A stretch of DNA of 64,000 nt from DASPWW01 sp963841715 (lineage in GTDB: Bacteria; Actinomycetota; Thermoleophilia; Solirubrobacterales; 70-9), in the NCBI GenBank assembly GCA_963841715.1, contig CAWJDP010000003.1, positions 62,001 to 126,000 on the forward strand. Direction: 5' to 3'. Of this stretch, positions 42,750 to 51,894 are shown piece after piece. The notes below the pieces were generated by a model that was not told where the DNA came from, did no database searches, and was given only the letters and a program-made list of their open reading frames with translations. Positions within the stretch are counted from its first letter, which is position 1, and each line of letters opens with the position of its first letter. The position numbers and the translations under genes are program-made.

Positions 42750-43883
42750 GGCGTCGAGCGGGCGGCCGAGCATCGCTGCGAGGCGGTAGCGGCGCGTCCG
42801 CCTGACCGCATCGAGCTCCTCGTTCGCCCTGCGGGCGCGCTCGCGCTCGCGGTCGAGCTCGCCCCGCAGCCGCTCGTTCTCGACCGCGAGCCCGGCGCCG
42901 TAGCTTTCGGTCTGCCACTGCACGCGCACCAACCGCGCCATCTCGCGCAGCGGCCCGTTGGCGTGCGGGACGGCGGGCGGGGTGCGGCGGAGCAGGGCGA
43001 CGAGCTCGGCCGCGTGGCCCATCGCGTGGTGATGGGAACAGGCGAGCTGGCGGTTGACCGGTCCCATCTCGGCCCGGTAGGCGGCGAGATCGCGGCGCAG
43101 CCGTCGTCCGTCGATCGCGCCGTCCGAGCCGCTGGTGAAGCCGCTCGCCTCGAGCTGCTCGTAGGACTCGGGCGTCATCCAGCCGCCGCCGCCGCTCTCG
43201 TCGAGCACGTAGACGGCACGGCCCGCGGCCATGCCCTCCAGCGCCGCCCGGCCGTGGCCGACCGTGACGTCGCTCGCTGCGATGTCGACCTCCGGGGTGG
43301 TGGTCGGGCGGCCCTGTCGCCCCACATGCTCGAGCTCCATCCCGGCCTCGGCGCAAGCGGCCTCGAGGATCTCGAGCGCGTAACCGCGAATGTAATTGCT
43401 CAACATCAGAGCGCGCTCAGGATTCGCGCGGGGGCCGCCGCGAGGGGTGAAGCGGCGAGTGTCGATCGGCTGCCGCAGACGCACGATCTCGTGCCGGTGC
43501 GCGAGCGCGTCGAGCCGACGCGCGACCTTGTCGTTGAGCACCACGACCGCGGAGATCACGCCGTCGAGCTGGACGGGGCGCCCGACGTCCGCGCCGGGCG
43601 CGTGGGCGACGAACAGCTGCGGGGTCGTCTCGTAGCGCGCCGCGAGCGTCAGCGAGACGACCCCGTCCTGCGCGATCACCCCGTCGCAGTCCCGCGGGAG
43701 CTCGCTCTCGCCGGTGACCACCCGAAGGCCGCGTGCCTCGGCCTCGCGTCCCATCGTCCCCGCGCGGACCGCGAAGATCGTCACCTCGTGGCCGAGCCGC
43801 TGAAGCTGCTCGGAGACCGTGAGCAGGTAGGTCTCCGTCCCGCCCGGCTCGAGGAGCTCCTGCTGTCCGAGGACGAGCTCCAT
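42732..43883 (-). CDS. Glycosyltransferase family 4-like protein with coiled-coil tail
   Basis: From ATG 43883 (MELVLGQQELLEPGGTETYL) the 383-residue product has the GT-B opening GGTETYLLTVSEQLQRLGHEV, a hinge VIAQDGVVSLTLAARYET, and a C-terminal donor domain with DVTVGHGRAALEGMAAGRAVYV, where the Glu after GRAA fits the EX7E-like site. Unusually, the last 80 residues form a charged helix (VENERLRGELDRERERARRA) ending in Arg repeats, likely a coiled coil or membrane-surface anchor. The nucleotide-sugar and acceptor are unknown. It is divergent from the MurC gene with 69 bases between, and a cell-envelope role is plausible. Confidence 0.8.
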   Translation of the reverse strand: MELVLGQQELLEPGGTETYLLTVSEQLQRLGHEVTIFAVRAGTMGREAEARGLRVVTGESELPRDCDGVIAQDGVVSLTLAARYETTPQLFVAHAPGADVGRPVQLDGVISAVVVLNDKVARRLDALAHRHEIVRLRQPIDTRRFTPRGGPRANPERALMLSNYIRGYALEILEAACAEAGMELEHVGRQGRPTTTPEVDIAASDVTVGHGRAALEGMAAGRAVYVLDESGGGGWMTPESYEQLEASGFTSGSDGAIDGRRLRRDLAAYRAEMGPVNRQLACSHHHAMGHAAELVALLRRTPPAVPHANGPLREMARLVRVQWQTESYGAGLAVENERLRGELDRERERARRANEELDAVRRTRRYRLAAMLGRPLDALRRRR

Positions 43884-43952
43884 CTCGCCACCATGCTTTC
43901 TCTCCGACGCGCAGTTGTCAACCGCGCGAGTGGTTCGCATACGGTGTTCGCC

Positions 43953-45281
43953 GTGAACGAAGCTGCTGGGTGGCGGGGGCGCCGGCTGCATTTCATCGGG
44001 ATCGGAGGCGGCGGGATGAGCGGCCTCGCGGTGATCGCGCGCGAGCTCGGCGCCTCGGTGAGCGGCTCCGATCGCGCCGAAGGCCGCTATATCGGCCGGC
44101 TGCGCGAGCGCGGGATCGACCCCGCCATCGGTCACGACGCGCGGAACGTCCCAGACGGCGCCGAGGTCGTGTACTCGTCGGCCGTCGGCCCCGACAACCC
44201 CGAGCGCGTCCGCGCCGCCGAGCTCGAGCTTCGTGAGCTGCGCCGTGGGGAGCTGCTGGGCGAGGTGACGAGGCTCCGGCGCTGCATCGCCGTCGCTGGA
44301 TCCCACGGCAAGACGACCACGGCGGCGATGACGGTCCACGCGATGCGGGGCGCAGGAATGCGGCCGAGCTACGCGATCGGCGCCGAGTGGCTCGCGACGG
44401 GATCGAACGTCGAGTGGACGGGCGACGAATGGCTCGTCGTCGAGACGGACGAATCCGACCGCTCCTTCCTCGCACTCGATCCGGACGTCGCGGTGATCAC
44501 CAACGTCGAGCTCGAGCACCACCGAAACTACGCGTCCCGGCGCGAGTTTGCTGACGCCTTCCGGGACTTCGCCGCGCTGGCCCCGAGCGCAGTGATCTGG
44601 GACCGACCCGAGACGCTCGGGCTGCGCAATGGGCCGGTCGTCCCGTTCGACGCACGGGATGTCGAGCTTGACCGCACAGGGTCGCGGTTCGAATGGCGCG
44701 GGCGCGAGGTCCGGCTGCCCGTCCCCGGGGCGCACAACGCGCGCAACGCGGCCGCCGCGCTCGAGGCCGCGCGCCTCGCCGGGGCGGACGAGGCGCGGGC
44801 GGCCGCGACGCTGGAGGACTTTCGCGGCGCCGTGCGCCGGTTCGAGCCCGTCGGGCGGACGTCAACCGGCGCCGAGCTCTACGACGACTATGGCCATCAT
44901 CCGACCGAGGTCCGCGCGACACTCGACGGGGCCCGCAGCCTCAAGCCTGCCCGGCTCGTCGCCGTCCTCCAGCCCCACCAGTACATCCGCGTCCAGATCA
45001 TGGGACGCGAGTTCGGTGAGGCGCTCGCGCGCGCCGACGTCGCCGTCGTACTCGACATCCTCGCCACCCGGGGCAGCCCAGCCGACTACCCCGGCGTCAC
45101 AGGCAAACGTGTCGCGCGGGCAGCGGCCGACGCCGGCGGTGGGCGAACCGTGGTCTGGACACCCGACGCCGCCGCGGCAGAGCGCTTCCTGCGCTCGCAC
45201 CTGCGCGAAGGCGACCTCTGCGTGACGATGGGCGCCGACCCGATCGGCGAGCTTGCCCGCCGCCTCGCCTCGGAGGCTTGA
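43953..45281 (+). CDS. murC: UDP-N-acetylmuramate-L-alanine ligase (MurC), stand-alone
   Basis: A 442-residue ligase from GTG 43953 (VNEAAGWRGRRLHFIGIGGG). The N-terminal Rossmann motif HFIGIGGGGMSGLAVIAREL and VSGSDRAEGRYIGRLRERGI match MurC. The ATP P-loop is GSHGKTTT (116-123). The acidic ETDESDRSFLAL and NVELEHHRNYAS segments, and the C-terminal ELYDDYGHHPTEVRATLDGA, are classic Mur ligase motifs. It adds L-Ala to UDP-MurNAc in peptidoglycan synthesis, or recycles muropeptides. It lies outside any division/cell-wall cluster, so it may be a second copy or a recycling ligase (Mpl-like). Somewhat short for MurC but complete. Confidence 0.88.
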   Translation: MNEAAGWRGRRLHFIGIGGGGMSGLAVIARELGASVSGSDRAEGRYIGRLRERGIDPAIGHDARNVPDGAEVVYSSAVGPDNPERVRAAELELRELRRGELLGEVTRLRRCIAVAGSHGKTTTAAMTVHAMRGAGMRPSYAIGAEWLATGSNVEWTGDEWLVVETDESDRSFLALDPDVAVITNVELEHHRNYASRREFADAFRDFAALAPSAVIWDRPETLGLRNGPVVPFDARDVELDRTGSRFEWRGREVRLPVPGAHNARNAAAALEAARLAGADEARAAATLEDFRGAVRRFEPVGRTSTGAELYDDYGHHPTEVRATLDGARSLKPARLVAVLQPHQYIRVQIMGREFGEALARADVAVVLDILATRGSPADYPGVTGKRVARAAADAGGGRTVVWTPDAAAAERFLRSHLREGDLCVTMGADPIGELARRLASEA

Positions 45282-45376
45282 CCGCGGAGCGCCCCGGGCC
45301 TCGGTCAGGCCATGTTGACGCCCACCCACGCGACGGCTAGTCTGGGCTGCTCATCTCAACTCAGGGGAGGACGCAG

Positions 45377-45781
45377 ATGAGAAGCCGCAAGCTTCGCGTC
45401 GGAGCGATTGCCGTAGCGGCGATTGCGATCGCAGCGCTTGGATCGGTCGCGCCGGCACTCGCCAAGACCCACAAATACAAGTCCGAGGTGACGATCAACC
45501 TCGACCAGGCCAACTCTCACGGTCAGATCCTGACGTTCTTCGGCAGCGTCGTCTCGCCGAAGTCGAAGTGCGCCGCGAACCGCGAGGTCAGCATTCTGCT
45601 GCAGGACCCGCGCAGCGGCATCGTCAGCGCCCGCGGCCGGACGACGACGAACGGGAGCGGTGCGTGGAGAATCGAAGGCGTGCACGGCAACGCCGGCGAG
45701 TTCTTCGCCGTCGTCGAGAAGTTCACATACAAGAAGAAGCACGTCTGCAAGTCGGGCCAGGACTCGCTGCAGTTCCCGTGA
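45377..45781 (+). CDS. Small secreted protein, function unknown
   Basis: From ATG 45377, after an excellent AGGGGAGGA, the 134-residue protein has a signal peptide (MRSRKLRVGAIAVAAIAIAALGSVAPALA) and a beta-sandwich: EVTINLDQANSHGQILTFFG, then SKCAANREVSILLQDPRSG, RGRTTTNGSGAWRIEGV and FAVVEKFTYKKKHVCKSGQD. The two Cys probably form a disulfide. The pattern resembles the secreted 'carboxypeptidase-regulatory/CNA-like' domains frequent in Solirubrobacterales. No partner gene is apparent; a terminator follows. Confidence 0.78.
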   Translation: MRSRKLRVGAIAVAAIAIAALGSVAPALAKTHKYKSEVTINLDQANSHGQILTFFGSVVSPKSKCAANREVSILLQDPRSGIVSARGRTTTNGSGAWRIEGVHGNAGEFFAVVEKFTYKKKHVCKSGQDSLQFP

Positions 45782-45835
45782 GACCCCGGTGAGCGCAACG
45801 CGCCGAGGGTTGCGAAGGCGCGTGCTGGAGTGAGG

Positions 45836-45866
45836 TGAGAGCGCCCCGCGGGACGGGGCGCTCTCA
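45836..45866. terminator. Bidirectional hairpin terminator
   Basis: TGAGAGCGCCCCG and CGGGGCGCTCTCA pair perfectly over 13 bp around a CGGGA loop. The hairpin lies between the convergent secreted-protein and DHA2 pump genes and serves both. Confidence 0.85.
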
Positions 45867-45890
45867 CCGAAACGGTGCTGCTGCCTTGGC

Positions 45891-47444
45891 CTAGGCCGGC
45901 TCCGGCTGCGCCTCGAGCACGCCGCCGACCTCGGTGTCGCGCTCGATCTCGCGCTCGCGCACGAGCCACAGAGCGAGCACCGACCCGGCGAACGAGAGCG
46001 CCGCGCCGAGCAGCAGGATCGTGTTGAGCCCGTGCAGGAAGCCCTGCTCGGCCGCGGTGCGTGCGGCGTCGCGCGCGCCGGCCGGGACGCCGGCGAGCGC
46101 GGCGTGCAGGTGGCCGCCCGAGGTCGCCTCGACCAGACCGCGCGCCTGATCGTGCGTCGCGGTGCCGCCGGAGAGCTCCTGCGTCCGCTGCGCGCCGACG
46201 CCGAGGAAGATCGCTCCCCAGGCCGCGATCCCAACCGCGATCCCGACCTGACGGAACGTGTCGTTGATCCCCGCCGCCATCCCGCTTCGCTCCTTCGGCA
46301 CGACGCTGAGCGCGACGTCGGCGATCACCGGGTTCAGCAGCCCGACGCCGATCCCGCTGAGCAGGAACCCGGCCAGCAGGGCCGTCCATCCCGAGCTCAT
46401 GTTCAGGCCCGACATCAGGAACAGGCCGACCCCGGTGATCGCGAGGCCGGCGCTCATCAGCAAACGCGCCTGGACCCGCGCCAGCGCCATCCCGGCCAGC
46501 GGCGCGACGAGGAACGACGCAATCGTGATCGGCAGGTACCGGACGCCGGCCTCGATCGGCGAGTAGCCGAGGAAGTTCTGGAGGTACAGCGTCAGATACA
46601 GGAACAGCGCGAACATCGATCCCGAGACCGCGAACGCCGCGAGCTGCACGCCGGTGAACGCCCGGCGTCGGAACAGCGACGGCGGCAGCATCGGCTCGGA
46701 GACCCTGCGCTCGATCGCTAGGAAGGCGGCGAGCAGGACGCCCGCGCCTGCGAACAGGGCGACGATCTTGGTGCTTCCCCAGCCCTCGTCGTTGGCGCGC
46801 AGGAGCGCGAGCACGAGCATGAACAGCGCCGCCGAGAACGTCGCCAGCCCGGGCCAGTCGAGACGCGTGGCGTTCGGGTCGCGCGACTCGCGGAGCTTCA
46901 GGTACGTGACGGCGAACGCGGCCACGCCGATCGGCACGTTGAGGAAGAACACCGACTCCCAGCCGAGCCACTCGGTCAGCACTCCGCCGACGAGCGGTCC
47001 GATCGCGACCGCGATCCCGATCGTCGCGCCGTAGATCCCCATCGCCATGCCGCGCTCGCGGCCGGCGGGGAACTCCTGCGCGACGAGCGCCAGGGAGACC
47101 GCGAACATGACCGCCCCGCCCACGCCCTGGAGGCCGCGCGCGAGGTTGAGGAACGTCGGATCGGTCGCAAGCCCGCACAGCAGCGAGGCGAGCGAGAAGA
47201 TCGCGAGCCCGGCTGCGAACACGCGCCGCCGGCCGAGGCGGTCGGCGAGCGAGCCCGCAACGAGAACCAGCGCGGCGAGCGACAGCGTGTACGCATCGAT
47301 CACCCACTGCAGGTCCGTGAAGCTGCCTCCGAGATCGCGCTGGATCGCGGGCAGCGCCGTGTTCACGACCGTGATGTCGAGCAGGAGCATGAACGTCGCC
47401 ACGCTCACCGCCCCCAAGGTCCACCATTTCCGGTTGCTGTTCAT
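45891..47444 (-). CDS. MFS multidrug efflux transporter, DHA2 (EmrB/QacA) family
   Basis: A 517-residue membrane protein with 14 predicted helices. The DHA2 markers are present: motif D1 LLDITVVNTALPAIQRDLG in helix 1, motif A GSLADRLGRRRVFAAGL in loop 2-3, motif C GPLVGGVLTEWLGWESVFFL in helix 5, and a large loop before the last pair of helices (residues about 425-460, hydrophilic). It uses the proton gradient to expel hydrophobic drugs. It is divergent from the MarR gene across a spacer with two direct repeats, the usual arrangement for a MarR-repressed pump. Confidence 0.93.
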   Translation of the reverse strand: MNSNRKWWTLGAVSVATFMLLLDITVVNTALPAIQRDLGGSFTDLQWVIDAYTLSLAALVLVAGSLADRLGRRRVFAAGLAIFSLASLLCGLATDPTFLNLARGLQGVGGAVMFAVSLALVAQEFPAGRERGMAMGIYGATIGIAVAIGPLVGGVLTEWLGWESVFFLNVPIGVAAFAVTYLKLRESRDPNATRLDWPGLATFSAALFMLVLALLRANDEGWGSTKIVALFAGAGVLLAAFLAIERRVSEPMLPPSLFRRRAFTGVQLAAFAVSGSMFALFLYLTLYLQNFLGYSPIEAGVRYLPITIASFLVAPLAGMALARVQARLLMSAGLAITGVGLFLMSGLNMSSGWTALLAGFLLSGIGVGLLNPVIADVALSVVPKERSGMAAGINDTFRQVGIAVGIAAWGAIFLGVGAQRTQELSGGTATHDQARGLVEATSGGHLHAALAGVPAGARDAARTAAEQGFLHGLNTILLLGAALSFAGSVLALWLVREREIERDTEVGGVLEAQPEPA

Positions 47445-47496
47445 AAGTTCACCTCTGTCCTACGACGTAGGCTACGGTTGAGATTCATCAGGAAGC

Positions 47497-47540
47497 CTTG
47501 TAAGATCACCTGACCAGGGAAACTTATCAGATCGCCTGAC
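47497..47540. promoter_or_regulatory. Two 18-bp direct repeats, putative MarR operator
   Basis: CTTGTAAGATCACCTGAC (47497-47514) and CTTATCAGATCGCCTGAC (47523-47540) match at 15 of 18 bases, 26 bp apart. They fill the middle of the spacer between the divergent pump (start 47444) and MarR (start 47555) genes. The distance, about 2.5 helical turns, suits two repressor dimers. Confidence 0.6.
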
Positions 47541-47554
47541 TATTGGCCGGTGAC

Positions 47555-48037
47555 ATGAATCACACTGCTAACGAAAACGTCCCCCTCCCGGGCCTCCTCG
47601 ATGTCGCCAAGGAGGTGCTGCTCGCGGAGTTCGAGCGCGAGCTTCAGGAGGCCGGGTACGACGACATCCGCCCCAACCAGGGGTGCGTCTTCCGCTTCGT
47701 CCGCGACGAGGGGCTGCGCCTGACCGACCTCGCCCATCTCGCGGGGATGACGAAGCAGTCGGTCGGCGAGCTCGTCGACGACCTCGTCGAGCGCGGCTAC
47801 GTCGAGCGGATCCCCGACCCCGGCGACCGGCGGGCGAAGCTGATCCAGCTCACCCCCAAGGGCGTCGAGGCGCAGCGCATCGGCTTCGGGCTCTTCGCCT
47901 CGCTCGAGAAGCGGTGGGCCGAGCGCTACGGCGCGCGCGAGATCGCGACGCTCCGCGCGACGCTCGAGGAGATCCTCGCCGCCGAGGCACCCGAGGCCGT
48001 CCCCGAGCTCGCCCGCCCCGCGCTCACCGGCGTCTAA
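47555..48037 (+). CDS. MarR family transcriptional regulator
   Basis: The ATG at 47555 (MNHTANENVPLPGLLD) is preferred over an upstream TTG, because the repeats end at 47540. The 160 residues contain a winged helix: LRLTDLAHLAGMTKQSVGEL (recognition helix), VDDLVERGYVERIPDPGDRR with the MarR wing DPGDRRAKLIQLTPKG. It is a cytoplasmic dimeric repressor. By its position it controls the divergent DHA2 pump and itself, probably relieved by a hydrophobic compound. Confidence 0.9.
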   Translation: MNHTANENVPLPGLLDVAKEVLLAEFERELQEAGYDDIRPNQGCVFRFVRDEGLRLTDLAHLAGMTKQSVGELVDDLVERGYVERIPDPGDRRAKLIQLTPKGVEAQRIGFGLFASLEKRWAERYGAREIATLRATLEEILAAEAPEAVPELARPALTGV

Positions 48038-48065
48038 CCGGTCCGCGCCCCGCGTCTCGCCGCGG

Positions 48066-48527
48066 TCAGGGCCTGAACACCATCAGCGCGAGGATCGCGA
48101 GCACGGCCGCGGCGGCGCCGAGGTTTGCCGCCCGCGAGGCTCGATCGTCGAGCAGGGCGCGGAGCTCGGGGCTCGCCGGCCTCCCCTCGGCCGCGAGCCG
48201 GCTCGCCAGCACCCGAGCCCGCCTCGGACGCCGGCCGCCGAGTGCGCCGAGAGCAAGGGAGACGACGTACAGCGCGATGGCCGCGTCGATCCAGCCGGCG
48301 CCGTAGCCGAAGCGGTCGAGATCGACGAGCCAGAGCCCGAAGCCGAGAACGGTGAGGGCCCCGATGCCGACGAGCGCGACGCCGATCCGGGTCAGCGCAA
48401 GGAGCAGCGCGATCTCCTCTGGCCGCTCGCGGCGCCGCGCCGCCTCGAACGCGACACCGGCGACGACGATGCCGGCGACGAACGTCAGCGCGCCGAGGAT
48501 GTGGATGAAGAGCGCGAGCTCGTCCAT
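48066..48527 (-). CDS. DUF2269-like integral membrane protein
   Basis: From ATG 48527 (MDELALFIHILGALTFVAGI) the 153-residue protein has four hydrophobic helices. The His in FIHILGALTFV at the start of helix 1 and the R-x-x-R-P-E-E loop (ARRRERPEEIALLLALTRIG) are typical of the DUF2269 family. The third helix includes GAGWIDAAIALYVVSLALGA. The function is unknown. The start overlaps the frayed end of the disrupted oxidoreductase gene upstream (48485-50192). A family relation to the copper/heme-associated CopD proteins is possible but not shown. Confidence 0.75.
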   Translation of the reverse strand: MDELALFIHILGALTFVAGIVVAGVAFEAARRRERPEEIALLLALTRIGVALVGIGALTVLGFGLWLVDLDRFGYGAGWIDAAIALYVVSLALGALGGRRPRRARVLASRLAAEGRPASPELRALLDDRASRAANLGAAAAVLAILALMVFRP

Positions 48528-50192
48528 TCGCCCTGCCTGAAGTATTGGTGCACGAAGGCGATCGCCATGCTGCCCTCGCCGACGGCGCGCCGCGACGCGC
48601 TTCACGGGACCGGAGCGGACGTCGCCGCAGGCGAAGATGCCGGGGACGCTCGTCTCGAGCAGGTACGGGTCGCGGTCGAGCTCCCAGCGTCCGGCGGCGC
48701 GTGACATCGGGGCCCGTGAGCACGTAGCCGCGCTCGTCGAGCGCGATCTCGGGCGGCAGCCAGCGCCGTCTCCGCGTCCGCGCCGATGAAGATGAAGAGC
48801 CCGCCCGATTCGAGCCGCGTCGTCTCCCCGGTCGCGCCGTCGCGGACCTCGATCGCCTCGAGCGAGTCGTCGCCGTGCGCGGCGACGACCTCGGTCCGCA
48901 GCAGCACGTCGATGTTCGCCCGCGCCGCGAGCTGGTCGACGAGATAGCGCGACATGCTCTTCTCGAGCGCCTCGCCGCGGCAGAGGATCGTGACGCTGCC
49001 GCGCGTGGCTGGAGAAGAACATCGCCGCCTGGCCGGCCGAGTTGCCCGCGCCGATGATGTGGACGTCGAGGCCGTGGGTGTTCGGCGCCTCGCTGCGCGA
49101 GGCGCCGTAGGAGATGCCCTTTCCGGCGAGCCGGTCGAAGCCATCGACCGAGAGCCGCCGCCACGAGACACCGCAGGCGAGGATGATCGTCCGCGCGCTG
49201 AGGACGTCGCCGCCGTCGAGGTGGACCTCGGTGCGCCGCGAGCGTCGATCGCTCGATCCTCCGGGTGACGAGGATCTCGGCGCCGAGCCGCCGCGCCTGC
49301 TGGAGGGCCCGGCTGGCGAGCTCGTCGCCGGAGACGCCGGAGGGGAAGCCAAGGTAGTTCTCGATGCGCGACGAGGTCCCGGCCTGCCCGCCCGGGGCCT
49401 CGCGCTCGATCACGATCGTGCGCAGGCCCTCCGACGCGCCGTACACGGCCGCGGCGAGCCCCGACGGGCCGGCGCCGACGACGACCGTGTCGTACTCGGC
49501 CGCGGCCGCCTCCGTCGCCAGGCCGAGCAGCTCGGCGACCCGGCGGTGCGCGGGACGCACGACGGTCTTGCCGTCGATGACGCGGACCGCAGGGAGTCGC
49601 CGTCGGGCGGCAGCGGCCCTCCCCATTCCTTGGCGGCGTCCGGAGCGTCGGACGTCAGCCACTTGAACGTGACCTGGTTGCGGTCGAGGAACTGGCGCAG
49701 CTCCGCGCGTCTCGGAGTCCCACGCGGTGCCCTACCACGATCGCCCGCGGCGGGCGGCGGCTTCGCCGCCAGGCCCTGGAGGCCGCCGGAGCCGCTGATC
49801 CGCTTGCTCGCGAGCCGGCCGACCTGCTCGGCGACCTCCGGGCTCGGCCGCCGCGAGGGCGTGGTAGTCGTGCGGCTCGATCCGCATCACGCGCGATGCC
49901 TCGGCGGCTCGGAAGCCGACCGGGAACGCGGTTCCGAGCACGATCGGCACCTCGCCGAAGACGTCGCCCGGGTGTCGCTCGCCGACCACCCGCTCGACGC
50001 CGTCGACGAGCTTGACCGCCTCGATCCGGCCCTCGAGCACGGCGAACAGCGCTCGCTCGTCGCCCTGCGTTGCGCCGCGAACTCGCCCGGTACGAGGTCG
50101 ATGTCGGCCGCCGCGCGCGAAACTCGCTCCCGCGCCGCGGTGTCGAGAGTCGCGAACACCAGGATCGCGCCGATCTCCTCAGCGGTGACCAT
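48485..50192 (-). pseudogene. cNMP-binding / thioredoxin-reductase-like fusion, about ten frameshifts
   Basis: The sequence is a second copy of the fusion at 52997. From ATG 50192 (MVTAEEIGAILVFATLDTAA) it reads a cyclic-nucleotide-binding domain (GRIEAVKLVDGVERVVGERH, DVFGEVPIVLGTAFPVGFRA), a Grx-like part (LRQFLDRNQVTFKWLTSDAP) and an FAD/NADPH domain (TVVVGAGPSGLAAAVYGASE, GTSSRIENYLGFPSGVSGDE, VHIIGAGNSAGQAAMFFSSH, SRYLVDQLAARANIDVLLRT). Each stretch is in a different frame: changes occur near 50075, 49850, 49745, 49715, 49600, 49255, 49010, 48760, 48690 and 48640. Between breaks codons look normal. Either the region was poorly sequenced or the gene has collected indels without substitutions, which is unusual for decay. 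The frame ends at 48485, just inside the DUF2269 gene. Confidence 0.65.
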
Positions 50193-50533
50193 CGCTAGCC
50201 CACGCTACGCCTAAGCGGGGGCGCGCATCCGACCGCAATCCCAGCGAGCCCGGCCAGCACGAGCCAGCCCGGCCAGTCTGCCGAGCGTTCGCGACTGTCC
50301 GGGCTTCACCCCGACTGCCCCTCCACCGGTTGCGAACGCTACCGCGCGCGAGGACCATGAGCCCCGAGGACACGAAGCACGGGAGGAGAACCGGGACGCG
50401 CGATTCCCGGCCGTAGGGGAAAGGCGGCTGAGCGTCGACGAGGACGACCTCTGGACGCACTTCATGGAATGCTGCGCCCGGGCCGATGGGGGTGCAGACC
50501 GGGCCCGGTCAACGAAACCCGAGAAAGGGAGTC
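50193..50533. other. 341-base spacer without a recognised gene
   Basis: No homologous protein is visible in any frame. Short open frames on both strands are Arg/Ala-rich and lack ribosome sites. The part close to 50520 carries the AAAGGGAG site of the DUF805 gene. The promoter of the fusion gene (start 50192) must lie in the first 100 bases. Confidence 0.5.
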
Positions 50534-50884
50534 ATGTCCTTCACCGACGCCATCAAGTCCGGATTCGACAACTACGTGAACTTCAACGGCCGCGCGTCGC
50601 GACCCGCATTCTGGTGGTGGGTCCTGTTCGCGTTCCTGGTCGGCATCGCCGCGAACATCATCGACGCCGCGATCAACTCCACGATCATCAGCGTGCTCAC
50701 GTCCCTGGCGCTGCTCCTGCCGGGACTGGCCGTCTCGGTTCGCAGGCTCCACGACACGAACCGCAGCGGCTGGTGGATCCTGATCAGCCTGATTCCGATC
50801 GTCGGGATCATCGTCCTGATCGTGTTCTGGGTCCAGGAGAGCGACGCCGGCTCGAACCAGCACGGGCCCGCGCCTGCCGCCTAG
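50534..50884 (+). CDS. DUF805 family membrane protein
   Basis: From ATG 50534 (MSFTDAIKSGFDNYVNFNGR) 116 residues. The DUF805 signature is present: FNGRASRPAFWWWVLFAFLV at the first helix, then RRLHDTNRSGWWILISLIPI with the conserved RRLHD-RSGWW segment and a last helix PIVGIIVLIVFWVQ. It has four hydrophobic segments and a polar tail (ESDAGSNQHGPAPAA). These small inner-membrane proteins are widespread; their biochemical role is not known. A hairpin follows 11 bases after the stop. Confidence 0.92.
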   Translation: MSFTDAIKSGFDNYVNFNGRASRPAFWWWVLFAFLVGIAANIIDAAINSTIISVLTSLALLLPGLAVSVRRLHDTNRSGWWILISLIPIVGIIVLIVFWVQESDAGSNQHGPAPAA

Positions 50885-50893
50885 GGCGACCGC

Positions 50894-50912
50894 CGGCGGG
50901 CGGCGCCCGCCG
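50894..50912 (+). terminator. Hairpin after DUF805
   Basis: CGGCGGGC (50894-50901), loop GGC and GCCCGCCG (50905-50912) pair over 8 bp just downstream of the DUF805 stop, and ahead of the convergent methyltransferase end at 50952. Confidence 0.55.
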
Positions 50913-50951
50913 AGACAACCAAATAGAGGACCGGCGCCGCCGTGAGCCGCG

Positions 50952-51757
50952 CTAGCGCTCGACGGTCACCCGCAGGAAGGTCGCCGGGATCGACGTCGCG
51001 TCCTCGCTCGTGTTCTGTTCGTTGAACAGGGTGTCGAGCTCGGTCTCGAGCTCGGCGTCGCGGCCGGCCGCTGCTGCCGCCTCGAACGCGTTCATCGTCG
51101 GCCCGTAGTAGCTCTTGAAAACGGCAATGAGCTCAGACGGCGAACCGGGGTACTCGAAGCTGTAAGTGTCGCGCTCGAACGAGATCCCCCCTTGGGGATT
51201 CCGGCTGCCGTGAACCGCTCGATCACCTCGTCCTCCACGCCCCAGGTCATCGGGCTGACGAAGCCCTCCGGTGGCGGTGGCGTATAGGAGGAGCTGATCT
51301 TCAAGATCTGGGCCACCAGCGTCGGGTCGTTCGGGATCCAGTTCCCCATCACGATCCGGCCGCCCGGCTTGGTCACCCGCACCATCTCCCGGGCAACGTC
51401 AGCGGGGCGGGGAGCGAACATCGCGCCGAAGACGCTGACGACGAGGTCGAAGCGCTCGTCATCGAGTCCGTCAAGATCCGTCGCGTCGCCGACCTGAAAG
51501 CTGCAGTTGGTCAGCCCCAGGGCCTCGGCGCGTGCGTTGCCGGCTTCGACCAGGTTGCTGGCGATGTCGACCCCCAGAACGTCGGCCCCCAGCTGGGCCG
51601 CGGGCACCGCGGTGGTCCCGTCGCCGCAACCGAGGTCCAGCACCTTGAGCCCCTCGGGGATGCCCAAGCTCCCGACGAGCGCCTCGCCGCTCCCTCGCAT
51701 GGTCTCCGCAATGCGGGTGAAGTCCCCCTTCTCCCACAAGTCCTTGTTTGCATTCAT
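50952..51757 (-). pseudogene. SAM-dependent methyltransferase, frameshift at a C6 run
   Basis: From ATG 51757 (MNANKDLWEKGDFTRIAETM) the protein has a class I motif LKVLDLGCGDGTTAVPAAQL, GVDIASNLVEAGNARAEAL and motif III MVRVTKPGGRIVMGNWIPND. Near 51190, at CCCCCC (51186-51191), the frame is lost. The correct tail continues in the other frame as ISFERDTYSFEYPGSPSELI, through KSYYGPTMNAFEAAAAAGRD, to TAG at 50952-50954. One more or one less base in the run restores a protein of about 268 residues. Small-molecule acceptor unknown. Related in type, not sequence, to the methyltransferase at 19161. Confidence 0.72.
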
Positions 51758-51864
51758 CGGCCCCTTCCTCTCTTCCTCCCGGCGTCGGCAAGCGCGGTCG
51801 GAAGCCGTTAGCTCGCGATCGCAAGCAATGCGACCACTTTAGTGTCCGCTCGCCGTTCGAGAAC

Positions 51865-51894
51865 GCGAGAGCCCTCCTTGCGGAGGGCTCTCGC
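51865..51894. terminator. Perfect 13-bp hairpin in a divergent spacer
   Basis: GCGAGAGCCCTCC and GGAGGGCTCTCGC pair perfectly around a TTGC loop. The flanking genes point away from each other (starts 51757 minus, 52035 plus), so this is not a normal end-of-gene terminator. It may be an attenuator in a 5' leader or the leftover of a lost gene. Confidence 0.6.

Noticed and set aside
50211..50465. 84-codon minus-strand frame in the spacer before DUF805
   Set aside because: Ser/Arg-rich, no ribosome site, no similarity to any family recognised.
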